NCBI RefSeq assembly: GCF_016802725.1
Contig: NC_052668.1
Location: 11,973,001 to 12,037,000, forward strand
DNA: 64,000 nt
Origin: Solenopsis invicta
Taxonomy: Eukaryota; Arthropoda; Insecta; Hymenoptera; Formicidae
Direction: 5' to 3'
The translations under genes were made by a program, and so were the position numbers. Numbering within the stretch: position 1 is the first letter of the stretch; the number at the start of each line of letters is the position of its first letter. The notes beneath the pieces were generated by a model. The model was not told the DNA's origin. It ran no database searches and saw only the letters and a program-made list of their open reading frames with translations. Below, one piece after another: positions 33,318 to 45,798 of this stretch.

Positions 33318-36300
33318 GTGAGTGATAAAATTGCATTTTGCTTTAATTCGAGATAATGGATTTGTAAACAAATTTTATCAAGTACATAAGATACATAATG
33401 GGGATGTGCGTACATGTGAAGTTGAGAGTATAAGAGTATTACGAATAAATTTCTCGTAGATTCACTGTGTACGTTTTTCAAATGGACGAACCAAAACCGA
33501 TTATTAACAATAAATCAGGAAAATATTAAAAATACATTAACAAATATTAAAAATCATGGACTTGTCATGCGTGCGAGTACAGCGTTGAAATTTTGTATAT
33601 CCCGTTAATACCCGTTAATATCAACCGATTGCCATAGTGTACGTAGGACACTACTACCTGTAAGAAATATATAAATATTATTTACATATATGTAAACTGT
33701 TACTGCGATATGAATTTAGCGGAGCGAAGAGTAGGGCATCCCGTGACGTCATTTAGAACCGACGACGGTGGCCGCGACGGCTGAGGTGGAACGAGGGGGG
33801 ATCGAGGGTTGGCGATAGGGGTAAAGCGGGAGGGTTGAGGTCGGTCTGCCACTGACGTAACACGCAGAGTCGGCGGTAGAAAGCACGGGAGGGAATGGGT
33901 GGTCGGTCGGGATGGTGGAGCGGGATAGAGGGTGCGGGGGATGTATGAGAATGGCGAGGAGGGAGGGGAGATGGACGGGGCGGGAGGGTACTGCCTGACG
34001 GGCATCGGTATCGACCGACCGAGAGACGCGATGGAGCGTGTAGCCGAGGGATGCTGGAGCATGTTAAGGGATGTTAAGAGCACCCCGCCGACCCTTACGC
34101 TGTCCGGATATTTTTTCCTCGATAGCCTAAACGCGACGAGCGTCGCGTATTGCGCGACCCGTCAACCGTCTCATTGGGAGGTGGTTTAATGTTGAGAGAG
34201 ATGCACGTAAATGTCAAACGTGCCTGCGGGTTCTCGCGGAAAAATGAATAAAACTTTCTCTCGGACGCGCGAAGAAACGGCGAAGCTGTCGGATCTGTAA
34301 TCGTTCCTAGCTGAACCTGATTTATTATTCGCAATTCAGAACAAGCGGGAGGTACATTTGCTTGGAAGAATGGCGAGAATGTGGGAGAAATCCTATTGCG
34401 AAATAGCAGACATTCATCGTACGTTGCATCTGCATCCTCGGTAACTTCATTGTTACCGCGCGATTTTATGAATTGACGTGAAAATATGGACAAACAGAAA
34501 TGTAAGCTTGACCCTTAACGGTCACTGGAGGCCTGTGCGACTCCAACGAATGTTTTAGCTAATTTTTTTTCTACGTTATTATTTTAATACTGGACTTCTC
34601 TGTCATCGACAGTTTTAATGTCTTTCTATGCGAGGGTGCTGCGCGGAATGCGTCAGCTCATTTTTGCCAATTTATTTTCTCGAAAATTATCCCTATGCTT
34701 CTAAATAAATATCTTTTTTTTTGAAACTATGATACTGATTTTTTTTCTTAAAGTGCTATATCTGAAGAGTATACCTTAAACAATTTTTTTGTAATATTAA
34801 AAATTTAAAACGTGATTTTTTAAGTAAAAAACAATTTTTTCGTTTGGCTCAATAATTTTTTGCTATGTTCGATTTAAAATTTAACATAACATAAAATTAA
34901 TTCACATTTTACACTATTTGAAGAAAGTTCAGTAATATTTTTACTTAAAGCAATTAAAGTTTCGACAATCGTTTAAAGTCAGTTGGGGTTATTTTGACCT
35001 TTTGTGACCATTATGACATTTTACTAAAGTATGACTATTGGGGATTACGTCGAACGTTACTGGTCATCGTTACAATTGTGTGCGATAATATATGTAGAAA
35101 GATTTAAATATTATAAAATTTTAAGACACGGAAGAGGCGTTTCCGTTGCTGAACATCCCACTGACAGATCGCCAAATACAGCGGAACATATTCCATACGT
35201 CCAATCTAAACGAACCATCTCCGCTTAATTCTCGTTGATCTTTGATATGTCGTCACGTGTTGGAACTGTCCGATGAATGATGAATCTCAACAATGCCGGA
35301 CGCGTGTTGTAATGTGTGAATAGCTTAAAAACCATCACAAGCTCACTCTTTCCCGTTCCACCTTTCTTATACGTCTTATTCTCGGCTCGGTATTACCACC
35401 CCTCGCTCGCTACTCATTCTCCCCTTTTCGGAGCAAGAACATTGGCGCCTCTTCCATCATTTCGGTCTGCTACGACGGCGGTTATGGGTGGGATGGCATC
35501 GGGACTGGGGAGCATGAAAAATTGCAGGTGCAGCTGACGACACGTTAAAGCCTTATTAATTACATTCTTCTGAAACACGTCCGTCTCTCCGAGATGCGAC
35601 GGGCATTGTTTAGATCGTTTATGAAAGAAAAAAAGATATCGTTTTGATCGTCACTTGATAGCCGTACCGTATGCGAGTTTTCGTCGTAATCCTGAACGTG
35701 TTTTAATTACGAGCTTTAGTTCATATTGGGGGAAAAAAATCTGATATTAAGCGATTAAAAAATCATTTAAGTTTACAAACTCGCGGAAGCTGTGACGTGT
35801 ATTAAGTGGCTGTTGTTTGTTGAATACATTTAAATACGTTCATTTATCTCGAATTTATCAATTAGACCGTGGAATTTCAATATTAACGAGTTATTGCCGA
35901 CCATAATGAAAGATTAATTAATTAATATTCATGCATATTTCGTGATTGTCCGCCGCTGATTACAAAGAGCGATTTATGTGCGTGAGTTGCATATGTTTAA
36001 AATACTGTTAATACTTTTTCCTTTTATAGAATTAAAACGAGCTCTTTAGTGGGAAAAAAAAACAAAGTTTCCAACTTTTTATATTAATTTAGAAGATGAG
36101 GCTCGCTGTAGTGCTTTATAGAAAATTGGAGTTTGTAGACACAGTAGATTGCAAATTCTCATACATTATGCTTCCTACCGTGATTCTCGCCAAAGCGAAT
36201 GAACTTCTATATCCCAGGTAACCCTCCTCCTATTACGAATAATTCATTCAGCGAATTCCTATCTATACTTTCTTGGCGATTGTCAATTCGATAATGTCCG

Positions 36301-36809
36301 ATTGAGAAACGTCAAGAACTGTCGATAGGGCTTCTGCTAATTATCTCCGGCTGTCCGCACAAAGCCAAATCCGACATGCAGCAGTCGACGCAGCTGGAAT
36401 TAAACAATCTGTCTCTAATCAATGCAACGATCCCTGCTCACCCTTTGTACCGCTCGGACTGCAACTGCGTCGGATTAACATTCGCGCGATTCCTTTTGTT
36501 GTCCCGCGAAATTCTTTATGCGATTGTCTACTTTGTGACGAGATGAAGCCGTTCGTCGTTGGGCTTAAACGTTTCAAGCCGAACTTGCAAACCCCTTTCC
36601 CTCGTCTCCGCGTGTTTTATAACGAATTTCCGTTTCGCTTTTTGAGATTTAAGCAAAGTCAGTCGCGCAAGAATGGATTTACGAGAGAATTACGAGGCCC
36701 GCGAAGCCAAACGGTCTGCGTTTTCGTTAAAGCGCTTAAATTAGCGCGCGCGCACGGATGAGATTTCAAACGTTTCCCTGCGATCCGATCGTGTACCGCG
36801 CGCGCGTGC
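33318..36809. other. Non-coding stretch
   Basis: Mixed DNA. GC-rich at 33.7-34.1 kb with many GGGAGG strings, AT-rich at 34.55-35.0 kb. Small features: two tandem copies of CCCGTTAATA near 33601, and CAAAGG|GTGAGC on the minus strand near 36441. No supported gene. Confidence 0.5.

Positions 36810-36850
<41 letters not shown>
36810..36850. repeat. (GA)n microsatellite
   Basis: About 17 GA units after a CGCGCG run, ending in GGGAGGG. Confidence 0.95.
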
Positions 36851-36852
<2 letters not shown>

Positions 36853-37610
36853 CCATGTAGCGGCTCTTGTTTACGAGACTGGCCATTTCTGGGCGTTCAT
36901 ACGTTCGACGCTTGCATGCCCGACAATGCGCCCATACGTATGTCCGCATCGCGATGTAACGCAATTTGAGTGACATAATACGCCCGCGGAAATACATGGA
37001 CGCGCGCAAATCGCGGCCTTTCACGATTTTAAGCGCCGCGGACAATGAACGCATTGGAAAGCCGATCGGGAACGAAATCGCCGGCACGGCAATGTATCTT
37101 TCATCGGCTCGATCAACAATAACTCTCGTTTATTATTTTAATAATGCGCGCGCGCGCTCGAGACGGGCGCAATGTTTAGCCGGCGTTAATTAACTTCGGC
37201 TTCGGAGCGAATTACCGTGCCGCGAGTAATCCGGCGGCCGGGCATGATTCGACGATGATTTGCAGGAAAGCGCACTTCCCTGGCCTCGTCTCTAATTACG
37301 CGAAAGTAACGCGCGGCCGCGCCGGCCGCCGCAATCAACGCGAGTACCTCTGTTAATTAAACAAAAAGATGGGACCCGCGCGTTAAATTGACCGAGACCA
37401 GAGAGCCGGGGCGAGGTCGGGGCGAACTTAACTGACGCAAAGGAGCTTATCCTTTTTTCCATTTCTTTTGCGCCCGCCGCGCTCGCGTCACCTAAGCGGA
37501 TCGAACGGCAGCTTGTTAGCCCAATAATTTGATTACTCTCGCGCTTAACTGTGCAGTTTTTTCGCCCCTTTGGCACTTTAGTTTCTATCGTGCAGCCCTA
37601 GCTGCAGCCA

Positions 37611-37630
37611 CCGCCGCCGCCGCCGCCGCC
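37611..37630. repeat. (CCG)n trinucleotide run
   Basis: Seven CCG units; encodes alanine in one plus-strand frame. Confidence 0.9.
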
Positions 37631-37752
37631 ACGTCGAGTGTGCGCGCGCGAGGTAAAGTGCATGATTGCGTGTCACGATGCACGGTGAATTATGCACCGG
37701 AGAATAATGGGAGGGGGACCGGGGCCCTTACGATAAATTAGCAATACCGCCT

Positions 37753-37778
37753 TCTCCTCCTCCTCCTCCTCCTCCTCC
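37753..37778. repeat. (CTC)n trinucleotide run
   Basis: Eight to nine CTC units ending at CCAG. Confidence 0.9.
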
Positions 37779-40700
37779 AGCTGCACGTATAGCTGCCCGC
37801 CTTTACACACTTGCAAGCTCCGTGACATAATACTAATGCTGTGTGGGTGCCGTCGTTAAGATGCATTGAAATGCATCGATTTTTTATTACACGGCTAACG
37901 TCGCACGAAGGTGCACCATGCGACGCGCTGCATTTCTCACGGCGAGTTGCCTGCTACGTTCGTCGAAGTGTTCCCATCAATCGCCTAATACACCTTTCGT
38001 TATATTTTTCATGCCCCGACCGCCGCCGCTGCGCCGCCGCCGCGCTGTGTCGCTCGGTCGCGCTGCGCGCGATAATAATTTTATTTAATCTCTGTCCCCT
38101 CCTATCCCTCCTCCCCCCCCTTTCTCCTCTTTCGACTCTACCCTTTTGAAACCGAGCAGGTGAATTCTCGCGTATACATATTGCAAATATGTTCGCGTGA
38201 TGCACAACGAATCACCGACAATACGTCAAACATAACGCGAGGGCAAGGGCTATTATAATAAATTCATAATACAGCCGCACGCTAGTTACAATTATAATCA
38301 TCGATTATAGCCGGTAATTAGAACTTGTTTGCGGGAACGCAATTATTACTTAATGTCATCATAGCGTTATTGTTTCATAAATAACAATAATGTAATATCG
38401 CATGGAACAGGTTCGCTCGTCGCGCTTATCGCGAGGCGAGCGAGCAGGGCGATTACAATCGATCGAATGTTTAGATGTTGAGTCATGCGTAAATCTCCAC
38501 TACTTTCTCGCCGTTTCTCTTGTCCGCTCCGAAATGCAAAACCGCCGCGTTCGCGTCAGCGATATCAGATTGTAAAACGCGCGGCCGTGCGCGTCTCCTT
38601 GTCTACGATCAATTCGTGCCAAAGGATTGTCCTCGCCGCAGGCACGCAAGGCAAACAGACGTCTCGCACGAGGCGTCGACGATTACATGCGTTTCCAGTG
38701 CCAGGCGTGGATGCATGCGGCGCGACGGGAGAGTCTCGCGATAAATTAGTAATATCACTGCAACGCGCGCGAGGGCCCGCGCATGTTTGCGTTTTCCTCC
38801 CACGGGGAAAGTGGATGATGGGCATGATGGCCGCGCGAACCTTTCGTTATTTACAACGGCCAAATGCAACCGACCGCAATGATTGCAACGACGCGTATAA
38901 TTATTGCATTTTCACGGGGAGGGAGGCAGGAAGGGAGGGACGGAGCCACGGCCGAATGATCGTTTCGCACCTGCGGCGACCTGCCGCGATTTTCGGGCGG
39001 AACGCGCGAATAAATGATGACCCTGGCGCCGCGCCGTGCCGGTGCTAGGTTCGGAAAGGTCGCCGCGATCGCCGGAAATGAATGGTGGGACGTATGATGA
39101 AGCAACGGATGGACGGTCGGACGGGCCCGCGGCGGTTGACAGCGAGCGCATAAATTAATCGCCGCGGAGATTTAATAACGAGCGTTGTTTGGCAAGCCGT
39201 CGGTGTGCGGTGAACGCGAACTCTAATTATCATGGAATATAAATGACGACCGTTTGACATTTAGGGATATTCACGGCGACACGCGGGCGCCGTGTGCATT
39301 ACACACACTTCTCGCGGGGGGTTCTCTCCATTTTGTCGTAGCGAGCCGTGCGGATTGCGATCCCGAGTCTCTTCGAATTCCCCGGCATTCCGGTGATTAT
39401 AATTAAACGAGTGCACGCGGCGCTCGGCGTATCACAAGACGTACATTCTTGTATAAATTTAATCAATAGAAAGCACGCGATCCGTGCACAATATGTACCG
39501 CATGGATAATGGCAGTCACCGTTGCTCGTGTGCTTTACTTTGATTATTTCGCCGTGGGTTTGAGCAAATGGTCGGGCTCTATCCCCCTCTATCAAAGTAG
39601 TTCGTATCATTCCGTGATACGTGTCGATGACGCGTATCGTTCATTAAAAGCACAAAGGAACGCTGGCGGAGTTATAACTTTGCAATGAATACAGGCGAAT
39701 GCGCGCGTTTCGTACGATATGAATTCCCATTTGTCTCTCATTTGTGTGTAACCCAATCACGTACCTTTTCACGGCGCGCATCGTCTGTTTATCCGTATGT
39801 GGCTCTATTTACACAGCATGATTTTTTACTCGCGGTAAAATAAATAGGGACAGAATAAATCGTGAAAACAGAGAAAGAAAATTTTCCCTGAAATAACAGA
39901 CGGAGTTATAGTCGAGCGCACAATTGAAAAGTTAATGCGGCATCATACCTACGTGCCGCATAGGACCATTGCTTTTAGGTACATACAACAAGACGTAATG
40001 CTGCATAGTAATACTGCAAATCCCACCAGAGATATCAACGAGCGATATAATTTGCCGCATGACTTTTCCGGCATATACGCCGCGCGCGCGGCGGGATTGA
40101 ATTCGGACTCCATAATCCTACGGGAAATATAACCGGGGAGTAAGCAAATAACTGTTAAGTCAGCGATGTCAGAGCGTAGGATTAGGGACACGTGTTGCTG
40201 GTAGGGAAAAACGTCGGACCGACTTGAGGCCGCTCGGTTATACGCGCGCGTGAAAGCGAGCCTCTCGGAAGCCGAGCCGATCAATTCTATCGAATAAAAA
40301 GTGGAAAGAGGAAGAGTTGCCAAATGCGTAGTACACAAGTTATTTTTTATTATATTTCTCATTCGGTACCGATTTGTACGCAAACGAAACGTTGGAAATT
40401 GTAACTTGGTGTTTCAGGTACCTAAATACTGCAATGTTAAACCTTTTATTAATAACAAATTAATTTATTTCAAGCTTTTTCCAGGTCACCTAAATTGTAT
40501 CGCCTTTGACAATATTTTACAAATTAAAACATTTGAAAATACAAAGATTTATTGATATATGTTTTATTGATAATTTATTGAGAAAAGAATCAAATATTTA
40601 ACGCGCGCGATTAAATGACATTAATAAATAGGTACAGGATATCGAAATAAAATTAGCTTGAACTTATTTTTGCAATTGACATATTGTTATTTATATCAAT

Positions 40701-42485
40701 TATTAGTTTTGCTATCATTATTGCTTATCTGACTTGTATTAATATTATTTATTGTAATAAAATTTTGAAAGTTTGGATGGAAATTTGATCGATTTAATCT
40801 TTATGGTAAACAGATTAGCAAGCCTATGCTGGTCACAGTGTCTTGTGGTGCTAAATAATTTCAATTTTTACAATCTCCAGCTTATTCGATCTGCACGTCG
40901 CTTATTCGTCAAATTGAAACAGTCCCTTTTCCCACTCTGAAAAAACGTACATACAATAAGTATTTTACGAAAAACTTTTTTTTATGAAAACATAAAAATT
41001 TAGTGTAAAACGACAGTTACATTATTATCAGCTACATAAATTAATTAAAAATTAACATTAGTATCTGAATTTTTAAAGATTTGCTGACACGCGCAAAACA
41101 GCACGTAACCTGATAAATTTTTGTTTGATTTCACATTACTTATCTCTCGCTTATTTTATATTTTTGCCAAGAAGCCCAAAAGTCGCTTGTATTAAATAAG
41201 TAAAAACGTAAAATACTGGCGAGGTACGATTTAAGCGACCGGTACGCATTCAGCAACTTTCTCTTATACTTAAACGCTAAACGTGTGCTCTATTACAAAT
41301 TGACCAAAAAAGTGGAACTGATTAGCTCGATCAGCTTTCGAGGGACTCGTATAAGAAACGCACGCGTTTCGCAATTCCGCGATTCCAATTAACGATAGCA
41401 GGTATCGGAAATAATACGTCGAGGGGGAGGGAGGGGCAATGTGTGGCGACGTATGTCGGGCATATGCGGGCGGAGAGAGCTCAGAAATGGCTGATGGCTG
41501 ATAGGCACGCGCTCGTTAGTCGAGGAGCGAAGTAACGTACTGGAGCGCACGTAGTCCGCAACGGGACTCGCGGGATGGGTATACGGCGAACGTGTCGCAT
41601 AGTTGAACGGAAAATATGCTGCTCATTAATTAATAAACATTCCCCGGCACGTACTAAATTGCCGTTGGATGCGGACCGCGTATATGGCATGACGACCCGC
41701 ATGACCCAATGCACGTCCACCACAAATATCGAGGCGCGATATTGTGATAGAGATTGTTTGACTATGCTCCCATCCGCCCGTCATATTTTGCGGGTGCTCC
41801 CGTGTCAATGCAGAAATCTTTATTATATGGGCGTACGCGCGCGTTAAATCTATTCTGCGGCAAAGGTGTACGGATGCGCCGGCTGCACGCGGCGACAATC
41901 GATTTACGTCGATTACGCCGTATCTCCGTCGTGATCTCTAATTTTAGTTCATCAGGATGAATGCGATGAGCAGCAACGTCTTTTGAAATTTCATTGGCAT
42001 TTCCCCTCTCATCGGCAACGTACTTTTCCAATTCCCCGAGCGAAACAACGTTCCGTCGCCGATGTAATAACTTCGCTCCACTTTCGTGCCTGTGTATAAT
42101 CATCCGAATGCGATTACATTTAATGAACTGAATATTAACTGACTTTACGCGGCGCTCCGACGTGCGATTTTAATGAAACACGCCGATGAAACGCAACGCT
42201 GTATACGTAATGATTATTTAAATAGCCGTTTGTATCCAAACATCGGGATTACACCGGCCTGTATTCAGACGCAATTTTCATACGTCACGCCGGCGCGCCG
42301 CGGGCGGCGGGAGCGGCGGCGAAATCGCGCACGAATAGGATAAATTCGCTTTAATGCGGAATCGTATCGTATCTATCCCGCTCTTGCGCTCTCTGTATTA
42401 TCGCGCATTCAGAATGAACGCGCACACTCGGGGCATTCACACGCGCGCACACCGGGAGAGCCCGCGTCACCTTTCATTGGCATCG

Positions 42486-42607
42486 GAAACACATCAGCAG
42501 CGCGGACCGGGGAGGGGTATACGAGGTATCGAAGATCGGATGGGTGGTTTGGATAACCGCACGCGAGATTGATCGCGTTAGTGCTATTAATAATTTCGCT
42601 TGGCAGC
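42486..42607. repeat. Diverged duplicated module, copy 1 (partner at 44715)
   Basis: Aligned in order with 44715-44829: AACACATCA/AACGCATCA, ATCGAAGATCG, then GAGATTGATCGCGTTAG and CTATTAATAATT followed by a CGCTT. The last about 40 bp is the best conserved. No shared coding frame. Spacing is about 2.2 kb, with a palindromic AT-rich region and a TIR-bounded segment in between. Confidence 0.7.
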
Positions 42608-42718
42608 GACTAAAGCCCGCCGCGCGTCGATGAGCATGCACGTTTAGGGCGCCGCGCCGCCGTAGGACGCATTAGGATAAAATCCGATAATCGTCTCGAA
42701 AGCGATAACCCGCAGTAA

Positions 42719-42746
42719 TTAAAAAAAAAAATTTTTTTTTTTTTAA
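42719..42746. repeat. A-tract/T-tract palindrome
   Basis: TTA followed by an 11-base A run directly abutting a 13-base T run and AA. It is self-complementary, able to extrude as a hairpin, and AT-only in otherwise CpG-rich flanks. Confidence 0.9.
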
Positions 42747-43756
42747 ACTCGCACATTCTATCACGTTACTATCAGCTTTATGGAAATTGATCGATCCGCT
42801 ATTTGTTATTTACATCTGTTTACGACGGTCTCGCTAACCGCGACGCGCCCACGTATACCTCGAATGGTTGTTCACTTTTGCGATTATTATTGCAATACTA
42901 ATTTAGTGGAACTTGCAAAGTGGCCGCGTTTTAACATTTATGCAAATATTGTTTATTAGAGGAGGAGGCGCCATTGTGGCCACCCATTTACGTTTTATAC
43001 AATAACTTTGTTAATAATTAACAGTTTAAGTTGAAAACTTAAACAATTATATTCGTCGAACTGTTCTTCAATAGATTCTAGACTCTAAAGTTATAACATA
43101 TTTATTATGTTGAATATTATTAATTTATGAAAATGTCTCGACGCTACGTATGGTCGAAGAGGAACAAGGGAAATATGACCTATACGCCAAGAATAAATTT
43201 ACAAAATTGGTTTTAATTAAAAAAAAACAGTGTTTTTGTTTTGAAAAATTATATATTTATTCAGAATATGAAGAAAATATATTGCGGAACGCGTGCAAAT
43301 GTGTGTACGTAAACACGAGCCTTCCGCATATTCACTGTAATACTGAAAATCTATAATACATGTAATGTAAACTATAGATTAGCAGTAACTTATCAACTTA
43401 TCGATTAGTAGACACTCAATTTATCGAATAACTTTAATTATATGAAAACTTTGAAAAAGAGGCTGTTTTAGCAAAATCCCATTTATTGTTTAACTTTGCT
43501 TAATTCGAAATGTGTGTAGCTGAATAAAAGGATAAATGACGAAGAAACATTCGAGTATGCACATGTTCGTGTGATAATATTGCTCAAGTTTAATTGAATG
43601 AGGAAATGTGTAATTAAATGTTAATATGTAAAAAGCATTACAAAAAGCGTTAACTTTGAAAAAGTTTTGAAATACTCGAAGGTGCCTTGTAGCAAGCGTC
43701 GGCTATTGACATATTAGCGTTACTACGTAACGGCAGACTGTTAAACAAATGACTCC
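42747..43756. other. Non-coding stretch, AT-rich after 43 kb
   Basis: Contains a perfect small hairpin, GTTTAAGTT-GAA-AACTTAAAC, at 43024-43044. No gene. Confidence 0.5.
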
Positions 43757-44320
43757 ATAAGTAATTACTAAAATTCATCACCTAATGTATAACTGTTCCA
43801 ATTACTGCCAGTGTTCCAATTACTTTGGCAATTGCAGTGTTAGAATGAAAAGTGAAAGAATGAGAACGTTATGTGTTCAAAATGCTTCAATGTTAAACAG
43901 AGATTATTATATAAACATAAGCGCATCGATGTAAAAATATTCCACAAGTTCTATATTTATAAAATAATTGCTTGCATTACTGCTGACAATAAATCCCGTT
44001 ATATGCACAATTGTATACGTGGAGCATTAATCGGGCGACAGTATTCGGGACATTGACTGGCAGCAATAGGTTCAATAGGATATATTTTTTTTTTAATTTT
44101 TTTTTAATTATATTTATTAATCAATCAATTTTGGAACTTGTTGCTTTTATTTTGTATACGTAATATTAAAATTGTTACCCGAATATCGACAAAAATGAAT
44201 GTTTATTATACGAGTACACTTGAAGTAGTACAAAGTAATGCATGTCGACGACCATTATGTATTTAAAGCTACAGTACTCGTAATTGGGACAGTTACCTAA
44301 TGGAGATAATACAAGTGGTC
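43757..44320. mobile_element. TIR-bounded AT-rich segment, possible old DNA element
   Basis: The left subterminal TCACCTAATGTATAACTGTTCC with AATTAC (about 43780-43804) matches the right end in inverted orientation (CTCCATTAGGTAACTGTCCC, about 44275-44305), including CAATTAC next to it. The interior is weakly inverted as well. No transposase-like frame. Ends are not sharply defined and no target-site duplication was found. Confidence 0.4.
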
Positions 44321-44714
44321 ATTAATACCTTTATGGCCCCTAATACCACCTTTTCCTCTATATGTCACCGCTAAAAACAGAATTGACGCGACCCGGTGTA
44401 CAAATTGCACGGCGCCGTACAACAATACGAAAAGGAGCCGAGTTCTGAAAGTTATCCTTTCACAACGTATTTGAATATGACGTTCAACTTGTACGTATCT
44501 CGCTAATTCAAGCTCGATTCTACACGTCAGCTTTTCGCCTCGCGTCTGCGTGTCACCGGAGGCAATTTTTTACTTGCTGGCGCGTGAAACGCTTTCGTAG
44601 ATACGGCCTGAAATTGACTGAAAACGCCGATAAAACCGGTGACTTGGTGTTTTAGCCGCTGATATAGCCGAGCATTCACTTGCGCTCGTGCCTGTCCCGT
44701 CGGTCGTTCCATTC
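44321..44714. other. Non-coding stretch
   Basis: CpG-rich DNA; a 61-codon minus-strand frame (44527-44712) has no support. Confidence 0.45.
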
Positions 44715-44829
44715 AAAACGCATCACAGCGGGAGGCTCGGGACACATCGAAGATCGCGTGTGCGGCTCGGACAAAAGATTGCTTGGAGATTGATCGTGTT
44801 AGCGTTATTAATAATTCCCGCTTAGGCTG
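44715..44829. repeat. Diverged duplicated module, copy 2 (partner at 42486)
   Basis: Keeps ATCGAAGATCG, GGAGATTGATCGTGTTAG and TTATTAATAATT in the same order and spacing as copy 1, with differences and small indels between. Flanking DNA is unrelated. Confidence 0.7.
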
Positions 44830-45742
44830 ACCGACGGACGTCCTGATTCTGGCACGGCCAACAGTCTTTCTCTATACTAGAATTCGATTTTTCACCACTG
44901 AATTTTTAACACCGGCGGAAACGCTCCGCGCGCTGCCAGCCGCGAAAAATAAATTCCTCTCGGCAGCCTCATCCTCGGGAACAGGAAGCTGGTAAAGCGA
45001 CAATAAGAAGATGTTTAAAATCAGACGCGCGTGTAACTCGATAAAGTCGAATTAATTTGCTTTTAATTATCAGCCATTTTTAATTCGGAAGTCAATTCAT
45101 ACCGGAAATCGTCTGTCTTCTTATTTTAGCGAAAAAGCGACCCGCGAGCTTAAGATGTTACGGATAGAGCTGATACTTTCGCGGTACCAGCCAATCTTGG
45201 ACGTGGGAGAAAAATCCAAAGTTAATTGGATTGGATGTGCAATGGTAGTAATGGTAGTACGTTTAGGTTCGTTTACGGCCGGCAGTTCGCAAAGTAGTTC
45301 GCGTAATCACCGTTTGATCGCTAATTCTTGCAGCGTCTCGCGTATACTGGCAGTGGCTGTTAGTTACTTCGTTGGTATACACGTATATACATCGTGTACC
45401 ACGCACACACACCCATACATCCTCGGCGGTTATTCACAGCTCGAAAAAATATCCTTCATGGATTACAGGGCTCGTGAAACTGCCCTAACGGCGACGCCCA
45501 GTGAATTTCAGTCTGAGCGAAAATGGAATTGCGGCTCGGGGTGAGATCGCAGCTTTCGGCAGAAGATATTAGCGTGATTACGAGGCCGACTGCAACTGGT
45601 CTCGCGAAAGTTTCGCGCGATAAGGGGAAGTACTTCCACCGCGAAGTAGGCACTTTCCTTCCCTTCTTTGGCATGACGCTTGTGTTCCTCGGCCGGGGTC
45701 AAATGGTCTGCGGATGCAAAGTACTCTCCCTCCCTCTCTTTT

Positions 45743-45743
<1 letters not shown>
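44830..45743. other. Non-coding stretch
   Basis: An acceptor-like TAATTCTTGCAG at 45337 leads into an open frame (SRILAVAVSYFVGIHVYTS) but no donor or domain supports an exon. Otherwise nothing seen. Confidence 0.45.

Positions 45744-45794
<51 letters not shown>
45744..45794. repeat. (CT)n microsatellite, about 50 bp
   Basis: CT tract with TTTCTC interruptions at its left end. The downstream CCCTTCTTTCAG mimics a splice acceptor by composition. Confidence 0.95.

Positions 45795-45798
<4 letters not shown>

Larger units (their letters stand above)
36851..42485. other. Long CpG-rich stretch without supported genes
   Basis: Very CpG-rich from 36.9 to 39.7 kb with abundant TAATTA and ATTAAT motifs, AT-rich from 40.3 to 41.3 kb, CpG-rich again to 42.5 kb. 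A GCAG acceptor-like and a GTAAAG donor-like site bracket a poly-alanine frame (37595-37650), which is attributable to the (CCG)n run. Open frames up to 187 codons (38485-39048) show no domain. An imperfect hairpin GCTCGTCGCG/CGCGAGGCGAGC sits near 38413. Confidence 0.5.

Noticed and set aside
37595..37650. Alanine-rich exon between GCAG and GTAAAG
   Set aside because: The frame is created by a (CCG)n run and the splice matches are ordinary; not enough to call an exon.
38485..39048. 187-codon plus-strand open frame
   Set aside because: CpG-rich DNA with overlapping open frames on both strands; arginine-rich, no domain or conserved motif seen.
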